Source: Calothrix sp. PCC 6303 (lineage in GTDB: Bacteria; Cyanobacteriota; Cyanobacteriia; Cyanobacteriales; Nostocaceae). Taken from it: a stretch of 64,000 nucleotides of DNA. Made by a program: the position numbers and the translations under genes. Location of the stretch: the NCBI RefSeq assembly GCF_000317435.1, contig NC_019751.1, positions 372,001-436,000 on the forward strand, written 5' to 3'. Positions 19,571-27,301 of this stretch are shown piece after piece (the first letter of the stretch is position 1; every line of letters begins with the position of its first letter). The notes under the pieces were generated by a model, which did no database searches, was not told the DNA's origin, and saw only the letters and a list, made by a program, of their open reading frames with translations.

Positions 19571-19630
19571 TGCTGCCATCGTTCGTCATTTGCTGACCGA
19601 TGCTGCCATCGTTCGTCATTTGCTGACCGA
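19571..19630. repeat. two perfect tandem 30-bp units at the end of the SnoaL-like gene
   Basis: TGCTGCCATCGTTCGTCATT plus TGCTGACCGA occurs twice in a row. The second unit overlaps the last codons and stop of the SnoaL-like gene (stop at 19616), so this is a slippage duplication of its 3' end. It lengthens the spacer to the S74 gene. Confidence 0.75.
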
Positions 19631-20068
19631 TGCAGCCATCTCTGGTTGCGGAATCAAGCCGAGCTGTTGCATCATCGTCAGATCGTCGCGGATGACCCAA
19701 TGCTCGGCTACCTTGCCATCCTGGACTCGCAGAATGTGAATCTGTCGCTGGCAAATTGACTTACCAGTGGGGGGCATATCCAGAAAACCTGGAAACAGAC
19801 CTTGATGGGTGGCAGTGAGGGTACAGCGCATCACGACCTTATCTCCTTCGGCAATGAGATCTTCGATCGCGTGATGATGATCGGGAAATGCCTGAGTCAG
19901 GGTGTGAATGAATTGCTTCATCGATTCCGGATCTCGCGATGCCACAGGGGTGGGATCGTTATTGCTAAACCCTGGATGGACTAATTCATCGATCGCATCG
20001 ACGTTGCGTTGATTGAAAACTTCTTCGTAAAAACGGCGGACGATCTCTTTATTTGCTTCGGTAGACAT
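19616..20068 (-). CDS. SnoaL-like ester cyclase / NTF2-fold protein
   Basis: 150 residues with the SnoaL-like pattern: EIVRRFYEEVFNQRNVDAID, ELVHPGF, TLTQAFPDHHHAIEDLIAEG, DKVVMRCTLTATHQG, GFLDMPPTGKSI and KVAEHWVIRDDLTMMQQLG. A strong AGGAGG lies eight bases before the ATG. Members act as polyketide cyclases, hydroxylases or unassigned small-molecule enzymes. The start lies inside a 28-codon leftover frame that begins MIHHISI with its own RBS, so this gene appears to sit inside a disrupted VOC-like gene. Confidence 0.8.
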   Translation of the reverse strand: MSTEANKEIVRRFYEEVFNQRNVDAIDELVHPGFSNNDPTPVASRDPESMKQFIHTLTQAFPDHHHAIEDLIAEGDKVVMRCTLTATHQGLFPGFLDMPPTGKSICQRQIHILRVQDGKVAEHWVIRDDLTMMQQLGLIPQPEMAASVSK

Positions 20069-20135
20069 GATAAATCCTCCTGGATATAATTGTGATATAA
20101 GGATCGCGAGCGTCGATCGAAATGTGATGAATCAT
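20049..20135 (-). pseudogene. N-terminal stub of a VOC-like gene (MIHHISI...)
   Basis: ATG 20135 with GGAG eight bases upstream opens a 28-codon frame starting MIHHISI, identical to the first seven residues of the intact VOC-like protein at 26535-27011, then diverges (DARDPYITII). Together with the C-terminal piece at 18547-18840 it suggests one gene split by the SnoaL-like and S74 genes. If translated it would overlap the SnoaL-like start. Confidence 0.5.
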
Positions 20136-20280
20136 GAGATTAACTCCGTTAAATAAGTCGAATCTTAAAAAGAGGTAATAATGCATCATTTTCAGATGCA
20201 ACGGAGCTTGGGCTAAATTTAAGACGCAGACCAAATACTTGGCGAAGAGGAAACTGTTAATTCAATCTCCATGTCTTTTA

Positions 20281-20396
20281 GAATATGCGCCCCCTGATAG
20301 TTTGACAGCCAGAAAAGATCGGAGAAAAACTGCTGTTGACGATCGGAAAAGATCGGATCTTCGATTGTAATTTACGAATTATTAGGACTAGAATAA
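20281..20396 (+). promoter_or_regulatory. shared intergenic element, copy A
   Basis: Contains the core TTGACAGCCAGAAAAGATCG at 20302-20321 followed by GATCGGAAAAGATCGGA. It is preceded by a conserved CCATGTCTTTTAGAATAT. It lies immediately upstream of the first NB-ARC/WD40 gene, and the leftward VOC-like start is 167 bp from the core. About 115 bp are almost identical to copy D at 35890. A promoter or operator cluster is inferred; TTGACA matches a -35 box but no matching -10 is certain. Confidence 0.6.
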
Positions 20397-20425
20397 TGCT
20401 AGACATTCTGGCAGGTTCTTTGCCG

Positions 20426-23400
20426 ATGACAGCAGATGAAGCCTTAGCATTACTCGATCGACTGCTCCAAAAACAGAGTCTGCGAGATATTCAAGAGCAA
20501 GTGTTTCGTCACGCTTGGCAAGGTCGCACCTACCCCGATATAGCCGAGCAGATTGGCTATGATACTGGATATATCCGCGATGTCGGCTACGAACTGTGGC
20601 GACAATTGACTCAGGTATTGGGCGAACCCGTCACCAAAAATAATTTGCAAGCGGTATTGCGTCGCCAGCGAGATCATTCGCCTAAATTAGCGGTGCCAGA
20701 AGTTATCCCAGCATCATTTCCAGAACGAGATTGCTATTGGGGAGAGAAAATTGATGTTTCCAGCGTCATTGGGCGAGAAAATGAACTCCAACAGTTGGAA
20801 CGATGGCTAGATGACAATTTTGAAGTTAATCCCCTTGAACCACGTTGTCGGCTGATTTCGATCGTCGGCATGGGCGGGATGGGCAAAACATCATTAGCAG
20901 CCAAGCTCGCCCAAAAGTTAGCCGCTGCAAATCAAAAATTCGACCGCATCATCTGGCAATCCCTCCGTAATGCCCCACCGCTGGATAAAACTCTATTTCA
21001 GCTTATTGCCTTTCTGTCTCACCAACAGCAAACCGAACCTGCGGACACTGTGGATGCTCAAATCTCGCAATTGATGGCATATTTACGCACTACTTGCTGT
21101 CTGATTGTCTTTGATAATTTTGAATCTATACTCGCGCATGGTGGTTATCGTGAGGGTTATGCTGGCTATAGCGAACTTCTCCGCCGGATTGCTACCGAAC
21201 ATCATGCTAGTTGTTTATTATTAACCAGCCGGGAAAAGCCCAAAACCTTGATTCATTTAGAAGGTGACTCTGGGGCAGTTCGCACGCTAAATTTATCTGG
21301 TTTAAGTGCGATCGAAGTAGAAGTGATTGGGACTGCAAATGGTTGTCATACTAATGCCCAGAGCCACTGGCATCATTTACAACAATCTTACGCTGGCAAC
21401 CCATTAGCGATTAAAATTGCTGCGACCACGATTCGGGATCTATTTGATGGTAACGTAACTGCATTTTTAGAGCAGGGGATAATTCTCTGTAATGGGATTG
21501 AGGCTTTATTGAGCCAACAATTCGACCGATTATCCCAGATCGAGCAACAAATTCTGTACTGGCTAGCGATCGGGCGTGAAGCTGTATCGATCGCCGAATT
21601 GTTAGCAGATTTCATTCCTAGCGGTTGTCGAACGCAAGTTTTAGCCGCATTACAATCATTAGATCGGCAAAGTTTGATTGAAAAGAGTTCTGGATGTTTT
21701 ACCCTGCAACCCGTGGTGATGGAATATGTCACCGCCGTATTTGTCGATCGAATATGCGAGGAAATTACGACTCTAGATATAGCAAATTTTAATAATCACG
21801 CACTGATTCAGGCTCAGGCTCAAGACTATGTACGGGAGAGTCAAGTGCGGATGATTTTAGTGCCGCTGGTCGATCGACTTATCGGTAAATTGCGATCGAA
21901 ATTAGAAATTAAGCAGCAACTCGATCGCGTATTAGTGAAAGTGCGAACTGAATTTGCTGATACCAAGGGCTATGCGGGTGGTAATTTAATTAATCTATTG
22001 CAGCACTTACAGATCGACTTGAGCGGCTATGATTTTTCCGATCTTTGCATTCAGCAAGCCTATCTACCCGGCATGAATTTACACGATACTAATTTTGCGA
22101 ATACTGATTGGGCGAACTCAGTTTTTACCGAAACATTCAGCAGTATTCATGCGATCGCTTTTAGCCCAGACGGTTGCTGGTTGGCTAGCGGCGATTTTAA
22201 CGGCAGTATTCGCTTGTGGGATACCCGCACAAAGCAACTGCAATCGATATCCAGCGGTCATACTCATTGGGTACGAGCGATGGCTTTCAGTCCCGATAGT
22301 CGAACGCTAGTCAGTGGCAGTTATGATTGCACCATGAAGCTATGGGATGTCAATACTGGCAAGTGCTTGCAGACATTAACCGATCGCACCCAATCAGTCA
22401 ATTCAGTGGCATTTAGTCCCGATGGCAACCTCTTAGTCAGTGGTTGTGATGATTTTCTAGTCAGCGGTAGCGACGATTGGACGATCGGGATCTGGGATGT
22501 CAACACGGGTGAGTGCTTGCAGAGATTCACCGACTATACTCAGGCAGCTTACTCAGTGGCATTCAGTCCCGACGGTGAAACCATTGTCAGTGGCGGTGTC
22601 GATGCAAACATTCGGCTGTGGAACGTTCGCGACGGGCAATGTTTGAAAACATGGGCGAGTCATCAAGGTAGAGTCTTTTCGGTGGCATTCAGTCCCGATG
22701 GTCTAACCATTGCCAGTGGCGGGGACGACGGTACCGTCAAGCTGTTTGATGCGATTACTGGCGAGTGTTTGAGAACTTGTTTGGGACACAGCGATGAATT
22801 GAAGTCGGTCATTTTTAGTCCCGATGGTCAAACGATCGTCAGCGGTGGCAAGGATCGAACCATTAAATTGTGGGATGTGCGGACTGGACGGTGTTTGAAG
22901 ACGCTGGTTGGGCATGAGGATTGGGTTTGGTCGATCGCTTGCAATGCGACTCATCAGCTCGTGGCTAGCGGTAGTGAAGATCGGACCGTGAGACTGTGGA
23001 GTTTGATTACTGGCAAGTGTCTGAGAGTTTTTCAGGGCTACGCAAATACGATCTATGCGATGGATTTTGTCCCTCCACAGGTGGCAGATTCGCCAGGGAT
23101 GCTAGCTACTGGATACTTTGGCGGCGCACTGCGACTCTGGAATATCGAAGACGTTGGCGTAGCCTCCCCTGCGGGGAATCGATCTACGAGTTTTAGCGGT
23201 CATAATAGCTCCATCCGAACAGTAGCCTTCAGTCCAGACGGTCGATTCCTCGCTAGTGGGGGTACTGGAGAAGACCCGATTATTAAACTTTGGCAGGTTG
23301 GCGATGGTCGGTGCTGCCACATTTTAACCGGACATACCGATGGTCTGTGGTCGATGGCATTTAGTCCTGACGGTCGAATCCTTGCCAGTAGTAGCTCAGA

Positions 23401-24070
23401 CCATACAGTTAGACTTTGGAGCACGCTGACGGGTGAGTGTCTCCAGATTTTGACAGGGCATACAGATTGGGTCACAGCGGTAGCTTTTATTGTCTCCCCA
23501 CCGATGCTAGTGAGTTCGAGTCGGACGATCTCGTTTTGGAATATCCGAACAGGTGAATGTATCCGTACTTTGCAGGGTCATCGGTCAGGGATTATCTCGA
23601 TCGCGGTGAGTCCTAGTGGCGATATTTTAGCAGGTGGTAGTGTTGACAATGCCGTTGCACTTTGGCACATTAACACTGGTGAATGTTTCCAAGTTTTACC
23701 CGGTCATCAAGCGTTTGCTCGGTCTGTGGCATTTAGCCCTGACGGTCGAATCCTTGCTAGTGGCAGCTATGACGGTACCGTCAGGCTTTGGGATGTGCCC
23801 AGCGGGCAATGTCTGAAGATCTTGCAGGGGCATAAGCATGGTGTGTTCGCAGTGGCTTTTGTGCCGCACTACAATGCGGATTTTGCCGAACGTCAGTTGT
23901 TAGCCAGTACCGGTACTGATGCCACCATTCGATTCTGGGATGTTGCCACAGGTGAATGCGTCAAAATCATTCGATCGCCGCGACCCTACGAGGGGATGAA
24001 TATTCGCGGCATCCAAGGATTGACTGCTGCCCAGCAGGAAAATTTAACGGCTTTAGGAGCCACCCTATAG
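20426..24070 (+). CDS. NB-ARC STAND ATPase with WD40 sensor repeats (paralogue 1)
   Basis: 1214 residues from ATG 20426. A TTG 30 codons earlier would place the start inside the regulatory element, and the paralogue lacks the intermediate ATG. Architecture: helical vMAP-like N-terminal domain (1-70, [15 protein letters not shown]), NB-ARC ATPase (about 115-420; Walker [14 protein letters not shown] from residue 146; Walker [13 protein letters not shown]), winged-helix region, pentapeptide-like linker (about 525-565, [10 protein letters not shown]), and about fourteen WD40 repeats (about 570-1190, AFSPDGxxLASG...xLWDxxTGxCL). The tail [11 protein letters not shown] is typical of cyanobacterial STAND WD40 proteins. 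WD40 propellers would sense a ligand and release ATPase oligomerisation. No obvious effector enzyme is fused; the N-terminal domain probably recruits one. Confidence 0.9.
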   Translation: MTADEALALLDRLLQKQSLRDIQEQVFRHAWQGRTYPDIAEQIGYDTGYIRDVGYELWRQLTQVLGEPVTKNNLQAVLRRQRDHSPKLAVPEVIPASFPERDCYWGEKIDVSSVIGRENELQQLERWLDDNFEVNPLEPRCRLISIVGMGGMGKTSLAAKLAQKLAAANQKFDRIIWQSLRNAPPLDKTLFQLIAFLSHQQQTEPADTVDAQISQLMAYLRTTCCLIVFDNFESILAHGGYREGYAGYSELLRRIATEHHASCLLLTSREKPKTLIHLEGDSGAVRTLNLSGLSAIEVEVIGTANGCHTNAQSHWHHLQQSYAGNPLAIKIAATTIRDLFDGNVTAFLEQGIILCNGIEALLSQQFDRLSQIEQQILYWLAIGREAVSIAELLADFIPSGCRTQVLAALQSLDRQSLIEKSSGCFTLQPVVMEYVTAVFVDRICEEITTLDIANFNNHALIQAQAQDYVRESQVRMILVPLVDRLIGKLRSKLEIKQQLDRVLVKVRTEFADTKGYAGGNLINLLQHLQIDLSGYDFSDLCIQQAYLPGMNLHDTNFANTDWANSVFTETFSSIHAIAFSPDGCWLASGDFNGSIRLWDTRTKQLQSISSGHTHWVRAMAFSPDSRTLVSGSYDCTMKLWDVNTGKCLQTLTDRTQSVNSVAFSPDGNLLVSGCDDFLVSGSDDWTIGIWDVNTGECLQRFTDYTQAAYSVAFSPDGETIVSGGVDANIRLWNVRDGQCLKTWASHQGRVFSVAFSPDGLTIASGGDDGTVKLFDAITGECLRTCLGHSDELKSVIFSPDGQTIVSGGKDRTIKLWDVRTGRCLKTLVGHEDWVWSIACNATHQLVASGSEDRTVRLWSLITGKCLRVFQGYANTIYAMDFVPPQVADSPGMLATGYFGGALRLWNIEDVGVASPAGNRSTSFSGHNSSIRTVAFSPDGRFLASGGTGEDPIIKLWQVGDGRCCHILTGHTDGLWSMAFSPDGRILASSSSDHTVRLWSTLTGECLQILTGHTDWVTAVAFIVSPPMLVSSSRTISFWNIRTGECIRTLQGHRSGIISIAVSPSGDILAGGSVDNAVALWHINTGECFQVLPGHQAFARSVAFSPDGRILASGSYDGTVRLWDVPSGQCLKILQGHKHGVFAVAFVPHYNADFAERQLLASTGTDATIRFWDVATGECVKIIRSPRPYEGMNIRGIQGLTAAQQENLTALGATL
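23156..23181 (+). repeat. palindromic repeat inserted in WD40 coding sequence
   Basis: GGCGTAGCCTCCCCTGCGGG plus GAATCG, with a CCCC/GGGG hairpin. It is read in frame as VGVASPAGNR between two propeller blades. The paralogue at 36035-39676 lacks this stretch ([14 protein letters not shown]), so the repeat has entered this copy and added about eight residues to a loop. Confidence 0.65.
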
Positions 24071-24115
24071 AATCTATTGGCGATCTTTGAAGGTGATCGC
24101 CATAACCTCGAACGC

Positions 24116-24217
24116 CTAACAGACAACCTCTCGATTAATTTCACGCACTGTTTCATGGAACAGTTGCGCTATTTGTGCGGCATCCTCTGCTTCAAACAAC
24201 CGGATCTCAATCATCAT
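24116..24217 (-). pseudogene. N-terminal stub of a GNAT acetyltransferase
   Basis: A 33-codon frame starting at ATG 24217, overlapping the stop of the upstream GNAT gene, reads MIEIRLFEAEDAAQIAQLFH then ETVREINREVVC and stops. IRLFEAEDAxxIAxLFxETVxxIN is the usual start of a GNAT-family N-acetyltransferase; the acetyl-CoA-binding part is absent. A truncated gene just beyond the 3' end of the WD40 protein. Confidence 0.55.
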
Positions 24218-24690
24218 CGTCCTCCGTTTCTAGATTGCAATTCACGTCGCATTACAAGTTCGCCGTTCTCTTCTTGTCCGGTATAAACAAAACCCATCTT
24301 TTCGTAGAACAAACCGGGACTACCTTTGGCTGGCACGCAACTTGTTTCGATCGCGTCCGCTCCAGGGCGCGTCTTGACGTGTGCGAAGAACAACTCCAAA
24401 GCTTTTCGCCCATAACCACGCCCCTGGTATTGCTCGTCTATCATAAAACGCCAAAGAAAGTACTCTTGCCGAACTACATCGTCTTCCAACATCAAAAAAC
24501 CGACTGGCACATCACCAGCGTAGATTGCGCGGAACCAAGCAACCTCTGGGTTAAAATGTGCTTCTGCAATCGACATGGCGTTGGATGCTACAAATTGCTC
24601 TTGGTATGGGGCTACCTTTAAGCGAAGGATATCACGCCAGTTGTCTTTAGTTATCTCGCGCAGTGTTACTTCAATGTTGGACTCGGACAT
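24214..24690 (-). CDS. GNAT N-acetyltransferase (diamine/spermidine-type)
   Basis: 158 residues from ATG 24690 (GAGG nine bases upstream); an ATG five codons earlier is in frame but less well placed. The acetyl-CoA site is seen in FMIDEQYQGRGYGRKALELF (about 95) followed by VPAKGSPGLFYEKMGFVYTG. N-terminal VTLREITKDNWRDILRLKV is typical of the PaiA/diamine acetyltransferase-like group. Substrate not determined from sequence. Followed directly by a GNAT stub whose ATG overlaps its stop. Confidence 0.82.
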   Translation of the reverse strand: MSESNIEVTLREITKDNWRDILRLKVAPYQEQFVASNAMSIAEAHFNPEVAWFRAIYAGDVPVGFLMLEDDVVRQEYFLWRFMIDEQYQGRGYGRKALELFFAHVKTRPGADAIETSCVPAKGSPGLFYEKMGFVYTGQEENGELVMRRELQSRNGGR

Positions 24691-24732
24691 ACAGAGTATC
24701 CTCACTAATATCGATCTGTGTGCATGGGTGTG

Positions 24733-25281
24733 TTAGGCAGCTTTATTGAGATTACAGACCATCAGACAAAGCTGTCCGTATACTGGTACGTAATACTCAC
24801 GTAAGACGTGAAAGCCAGCCTTGGCATAGGCTCGCTGTGCAGATAAATTCTGGACGCTGGGACTCAGACCGACCAAGGGCACATCTCCTCTGTGGCGAAG
24901 CTGTGACACCAATAGCAGCAGTGCTTTCGGACCAATTCCTCGACCCACAAACGCCAGATCGCCAATCAGCAAATCGACATCAACCGATCCGGCGGGGATC
25001 TCATACAGACCGACTGAATCGAGAACTTCGCGCGACACAGACTGCCAGCGAATATAGCCAACCGATCGACCGTCAACGGTGATTAGCGATCGCTCGCGGA
25101 GCGTCTGCTGTGCAGAATCGCCACTAGGCGGTGGATTGGCTGCCCAGGCAATATGGTCTTCAGGTTCGGGATACCACATTGCGACATGAGGAGCCGTCAT
25201 CCAATGTCTCAGTCGATCGATATCAGTGCTGGAGAAGGGAGTTAGGGTAACATTGGATTCTATAAATGAACTGTTTTTCAT
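24733..25281 (-). CDS. GNAT acetyltransferase, AAC(6')-like
   Basis: 182 residues. N-terminal VTLTPFSSTDIDRLRHWMTA and HVAMWYPEP, middle VGYIRWQSVS...VDVDLLIGDLAFVGRGIG and C-terminal NLSAQRAYAKAGFHVLREYY are the pattern of Acetyltransf_8 proteins, which include aminoglycoside 6'-N-acetyltransferases and many uncharacterised enzymes. LIGD...GRGIGPKALLLL is the acetyl-CoA loop. Resistance activity cannot be concluded from this. A GC-rich palindromic repeat near 25085-25110 lies inside the coding region. Confidence 0.78.
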   Translation of the reverse strand: MKNSSFIESNVTLTPFSSTDIDRLRHWMTAPHVAMWYPEPEDHIAWAANPPPSGDSAQQTLRERSLITVDGRSVGYIRWQSVSREVLDSVGLYEIPAGSVDVDLLIGDLAFVGRGIGPKALLLLVSQLRHRGDVPLVGLSPSVQNLSAQRAYAKAGFHVLREYYVPVYGQLCLMVCNLNKAA

Positions 25282-25338
25282 GGTGTTTGGAATAATGGGA
25301 ATGGTTAGTTGAAATTAGTAACTATAAATCGATTTAAT

Positions 25339-25539
25339 TTATTTGCTTGTTGATGACCAAATCTTCACACCTGCGCCAGCAAAACCAATACCAAAGATTA
25401 CCCCAGACAAGGCAAATAATAAGTTAAGACATGGGATAAAATAACCCATGAATCCAACGATCGTCGAAAGTATCCACAAAAGCGATACCCAGTGGGGTAA
25501 CTCTTTGGCGATCCAAGCACCAACTGCAAACAAGCTCAT
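25339..25539 (-). CDS. small membrane protein, possibly truncated
   Basis: 66 residues with hydrophobic segments (HWVSLLWILSTIVGFMGYFI and LLFALSGVIFGIGFAGAGV) and a short polar tail. The frame continues upstream of this ATG with hydrophobic-looking RWRIDTSIFTVG before closing, so the original start may have been lost. No family recognised. Lies between the GNAT and hydrolase genes in the same orientation. Confidence 0.5.
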   Translation of the reverse strand: MSLFAVGAWIAKELPHWVSLLWILSTIVGFMGYFIPCLNLLFALSGVIFGIGFAGAGVKIWSSTSK

Positions 25540-25619
25540 TCCTACTGTAAATATCGATGTATCGATGCGCCAACTGGATATAAATTACCTCATGCTTTAC
25601 TGATGTACGATCTTTATTT

Positions 25620-26504
25620 TTAAGCACCGATCTTTTCTGATTCTTTGTTCTTTAAATTCAGCAGCCACAGCACAGCATTCTCAACCCGATCGCCAGCCTC
25701 AGCTCCAGGCGCGATGAGTTCAAAATGGGATGTATTTTCGATCGATGTAAAGGTCATATCGTCACCTGTCTTTCTGGCTGCTTCCGCATATTTTTGTCCC
25801 CACTCCGGCGGGACAACTTTATCTTGTGCGCCATAAATTAAGATCTGTTTCACTCCTAGCGGCAAAAGATGGGATGGGGATGCTAGTCGATATCGTTCGG
25901 GCACTTGGGCAGGAGTGCCGCCGATTAGGGTTGTAATCGTAGGTTCGCCACAAGACTGGTTCTGCATTGGTAGAAATGCTTCTAGATCTACTACTCCCGC
26001 CAAATTAACGACACCAACGACACGCAACGGATCTTCAAACAAAAAGTAACTCTGTTGGGGCAACCGATGCCGAGCGGCTGCCCAAGTGCCCAGATGCCCG
26101 CCCGCAGAATGACCGACGATAACCACCCGATTCAAGTCTAGCGCGTAGGTTTTAGCCAGCAGCCGTAAGTAATCGATCGCATTGGCGACATCCTCAAATG
26201 TCCCCGTCCATCCACCCCCTGGAATATCGATTTGACGATATTCAATATTCCAGGTGGCGATCCCGTGGTGAGTTAAGGCCGAGGAGAGAGCCGCCGTATT
26301 CTGAAGATCGGCAGTGAGATCGCCATGTCTGTATTTCCAGCAGCCGCCATGAATCACAACAGCAACGGGGTGACTCCCTGGAGCCTGCGGCAGTCGCAGA
26401 TCGCCAAATTGAAAAGGTTCGCTCCCGTAGTGGATTCGTCGATCGGCTGGCGATGAGGGGAGTCGATTGACCTGTTGAGGACTGAGAAATTGAGCTTGTG
26501 CCAT
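25620..26504 (-). CDS. alpha/beta hydrolase (esterase/lipase, BD-FAE-like)
   Basis: About 294 residues from ATG 26504 (GGAG upstream at longer spacing); an ATG at 26528 is an alternative. Oxyanion-hole VVIHGGCWKYRHG, nucleophile VVIVGHSAGGHLGTWAA (Ser), catalytic Asp in LIYGAQDKVVPP and His in ENTSHFELIAPG are all in place, so it is probably active. HGGxW with GHSAGG is typical of kynurenine-formamidase/carboxylesterase-like hydrolases. Seven bases downstream of the VOC-like gene stop region, so probably one transcript. Confidence 0.87.
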   Translation of the reverse strand: MAQAQFLSPQQVNRLPSSPADRRIHYGSEPFQFGDLRLPQAPGSHPVAVVIHGGCWKYRHGDLTADLQNTAALSSALTHHGIATWNIEYRQIDIPGGGWTGTFEDVANAIDYLRLLAKTYALDLNRVVIVGHSAGGHLGTWAAARHRLPQQSYFLFEDPLRVVGVVNLAGVVDLEAFLPMQNQSCGEPTITTLIGGTPAQVPERYRLASPSHLLPLGVKQILIYGAQDKVVPPEWGQKYAEAARKTGDDMTFTSIENTSHFELIAPGAEAGDRVENAVLWLLNLKNKESEKIGA

Positions 26505-26534
26505 AGTGTGAATTACTCCAATTGCCATATGTCG

Positions 26535-27011
26535 CTATTGGGCGGTAGCTAAGTTTTTCAAAAGCGCACTCAAGCTATTGGGTTCCACTACTGCAAGGTA
26601 TTCTGCCATCAGATTTGGCGGCAACAACTCCAGCATCACCTGGTTTTCAACCCACAGTTCGATTAAATCGACCGCTCCGCCGCGTCTACACCGCACAGCT
26701 CGCCAACCTTCACGTTCGGCAATCTCATAGACTTTTTGTTCGCTCACAGCCACTGAAATATTTGCATGAGTAGCCGTATAGCCCGTAGCTGGCTCAAAGT
26801 CAGCAAACTGCACAGCGTCTGTTTCTAACCCTGGCTTCAAAATCAGGCTTTTCGGCATTACCTCAATAGCTGTACCATAAAGATCGAAACGAAAGGCAAT
26901 ATAGCTGCCCTCATGAGCCGGAAAGGGCACAGCTCGTCCTTGCCATAACTCGGCAATTACATCAGCCACATGCTGTGGCTCGTTGACAGCAATCGAAATA
27001 TGATGAATCAT
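26535..27011 (-). CDS. VOC/glyoxalase-like protein, intact copy
   Basis: 158 residues. Begins MIHHISIAVNEPQHVADVIA and contains AFRFDLYGTAIEVMP and, after GYTATHANISVAVSEQKVYE, REGWRAVRC and IELWVENQVMLELLPP: two beta-alpha-beta-beta-beta halves as in VOC-fold proteins. Canonical metal ligands are not all evident, so the activity is open. GAAGG upstream supports the start. Broken copies of the same gene lie at 18547-18840 and 20049-20135. Divergent from copy B of the shared regulatory element. Confidence 0.7.
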   Translation of the reverse strand: MIHHISIAVNEPQHVADVIAELWQGRAVPFPAHEGSYIAFRFDLYGTAIEVMPKSLILKPGLETDAVQFADFEPATGYTATHANISVAVSEQKVYEIAEREGWRAVRCRRGGAVDLIELWVENQVMLELLPPNLMAEYLAVVEPNSLSALLKNLATAQ

Positions 27012-27078
27012 GTTTATTACCTTCTTCAGATCTTCTGCTTTAATTGTGAATTGGAAAGGAAGAATGGATCGACCTGCT

Positions 27079-27160
27079 CCATGTCTTTTAGAATAAGTTC
27101 TGACAAGTAGTTTGACAGCCAGAAAAGATCGGGAAAGATCGGATCGTCGATTGAAATTGT
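27079..27160 (+). promoter_or_regulatory. shared intergenic element, copy B
   Basis: Core TTGACAGCCAGAAAAGATCG at 27112-27131 followed by a shortened GGGAAAGATCGGATCG, preceded by CCATGTCTTTTAGAATA. It lies between the VOC-like gene (minus) and the interrupted reductase gene (plus). Compared with copies A and D one of the GATCGG units is missing. Confidence 0.55.
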
Positions 27161-27301
27161 GAGATGATGAGAATTAAGGGATCGATCGAAGCTACAAAAT
27201 CGACCTATTTTTATCTTGGGAACGGCAATTTCATTCTCATTACACAAGCGTTAAAAGTTTCAATCCGATCGAATAGTGGACTCTTTGACTGGAGATTCAA
27301 T

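Noticed and set aside
20336-20425. Upstream extension of the WD40 gene from a TTG
   Set aside because: It would place the start inside the repeated regulatory element, and the family N-terminus starts at MTADEAL.
24733-25281. Calling this gene an aminoglycoside resistance determinant
   Set aside because: Only general Acetyltransf_8 features are visible; the substrate cannot be told from the sequence.
27026-27247. 73-codon frame across regulatory element B
   Set aside because: The reading runs through the repeated element, and corresponding frames in copies A, C and D are not conserved.
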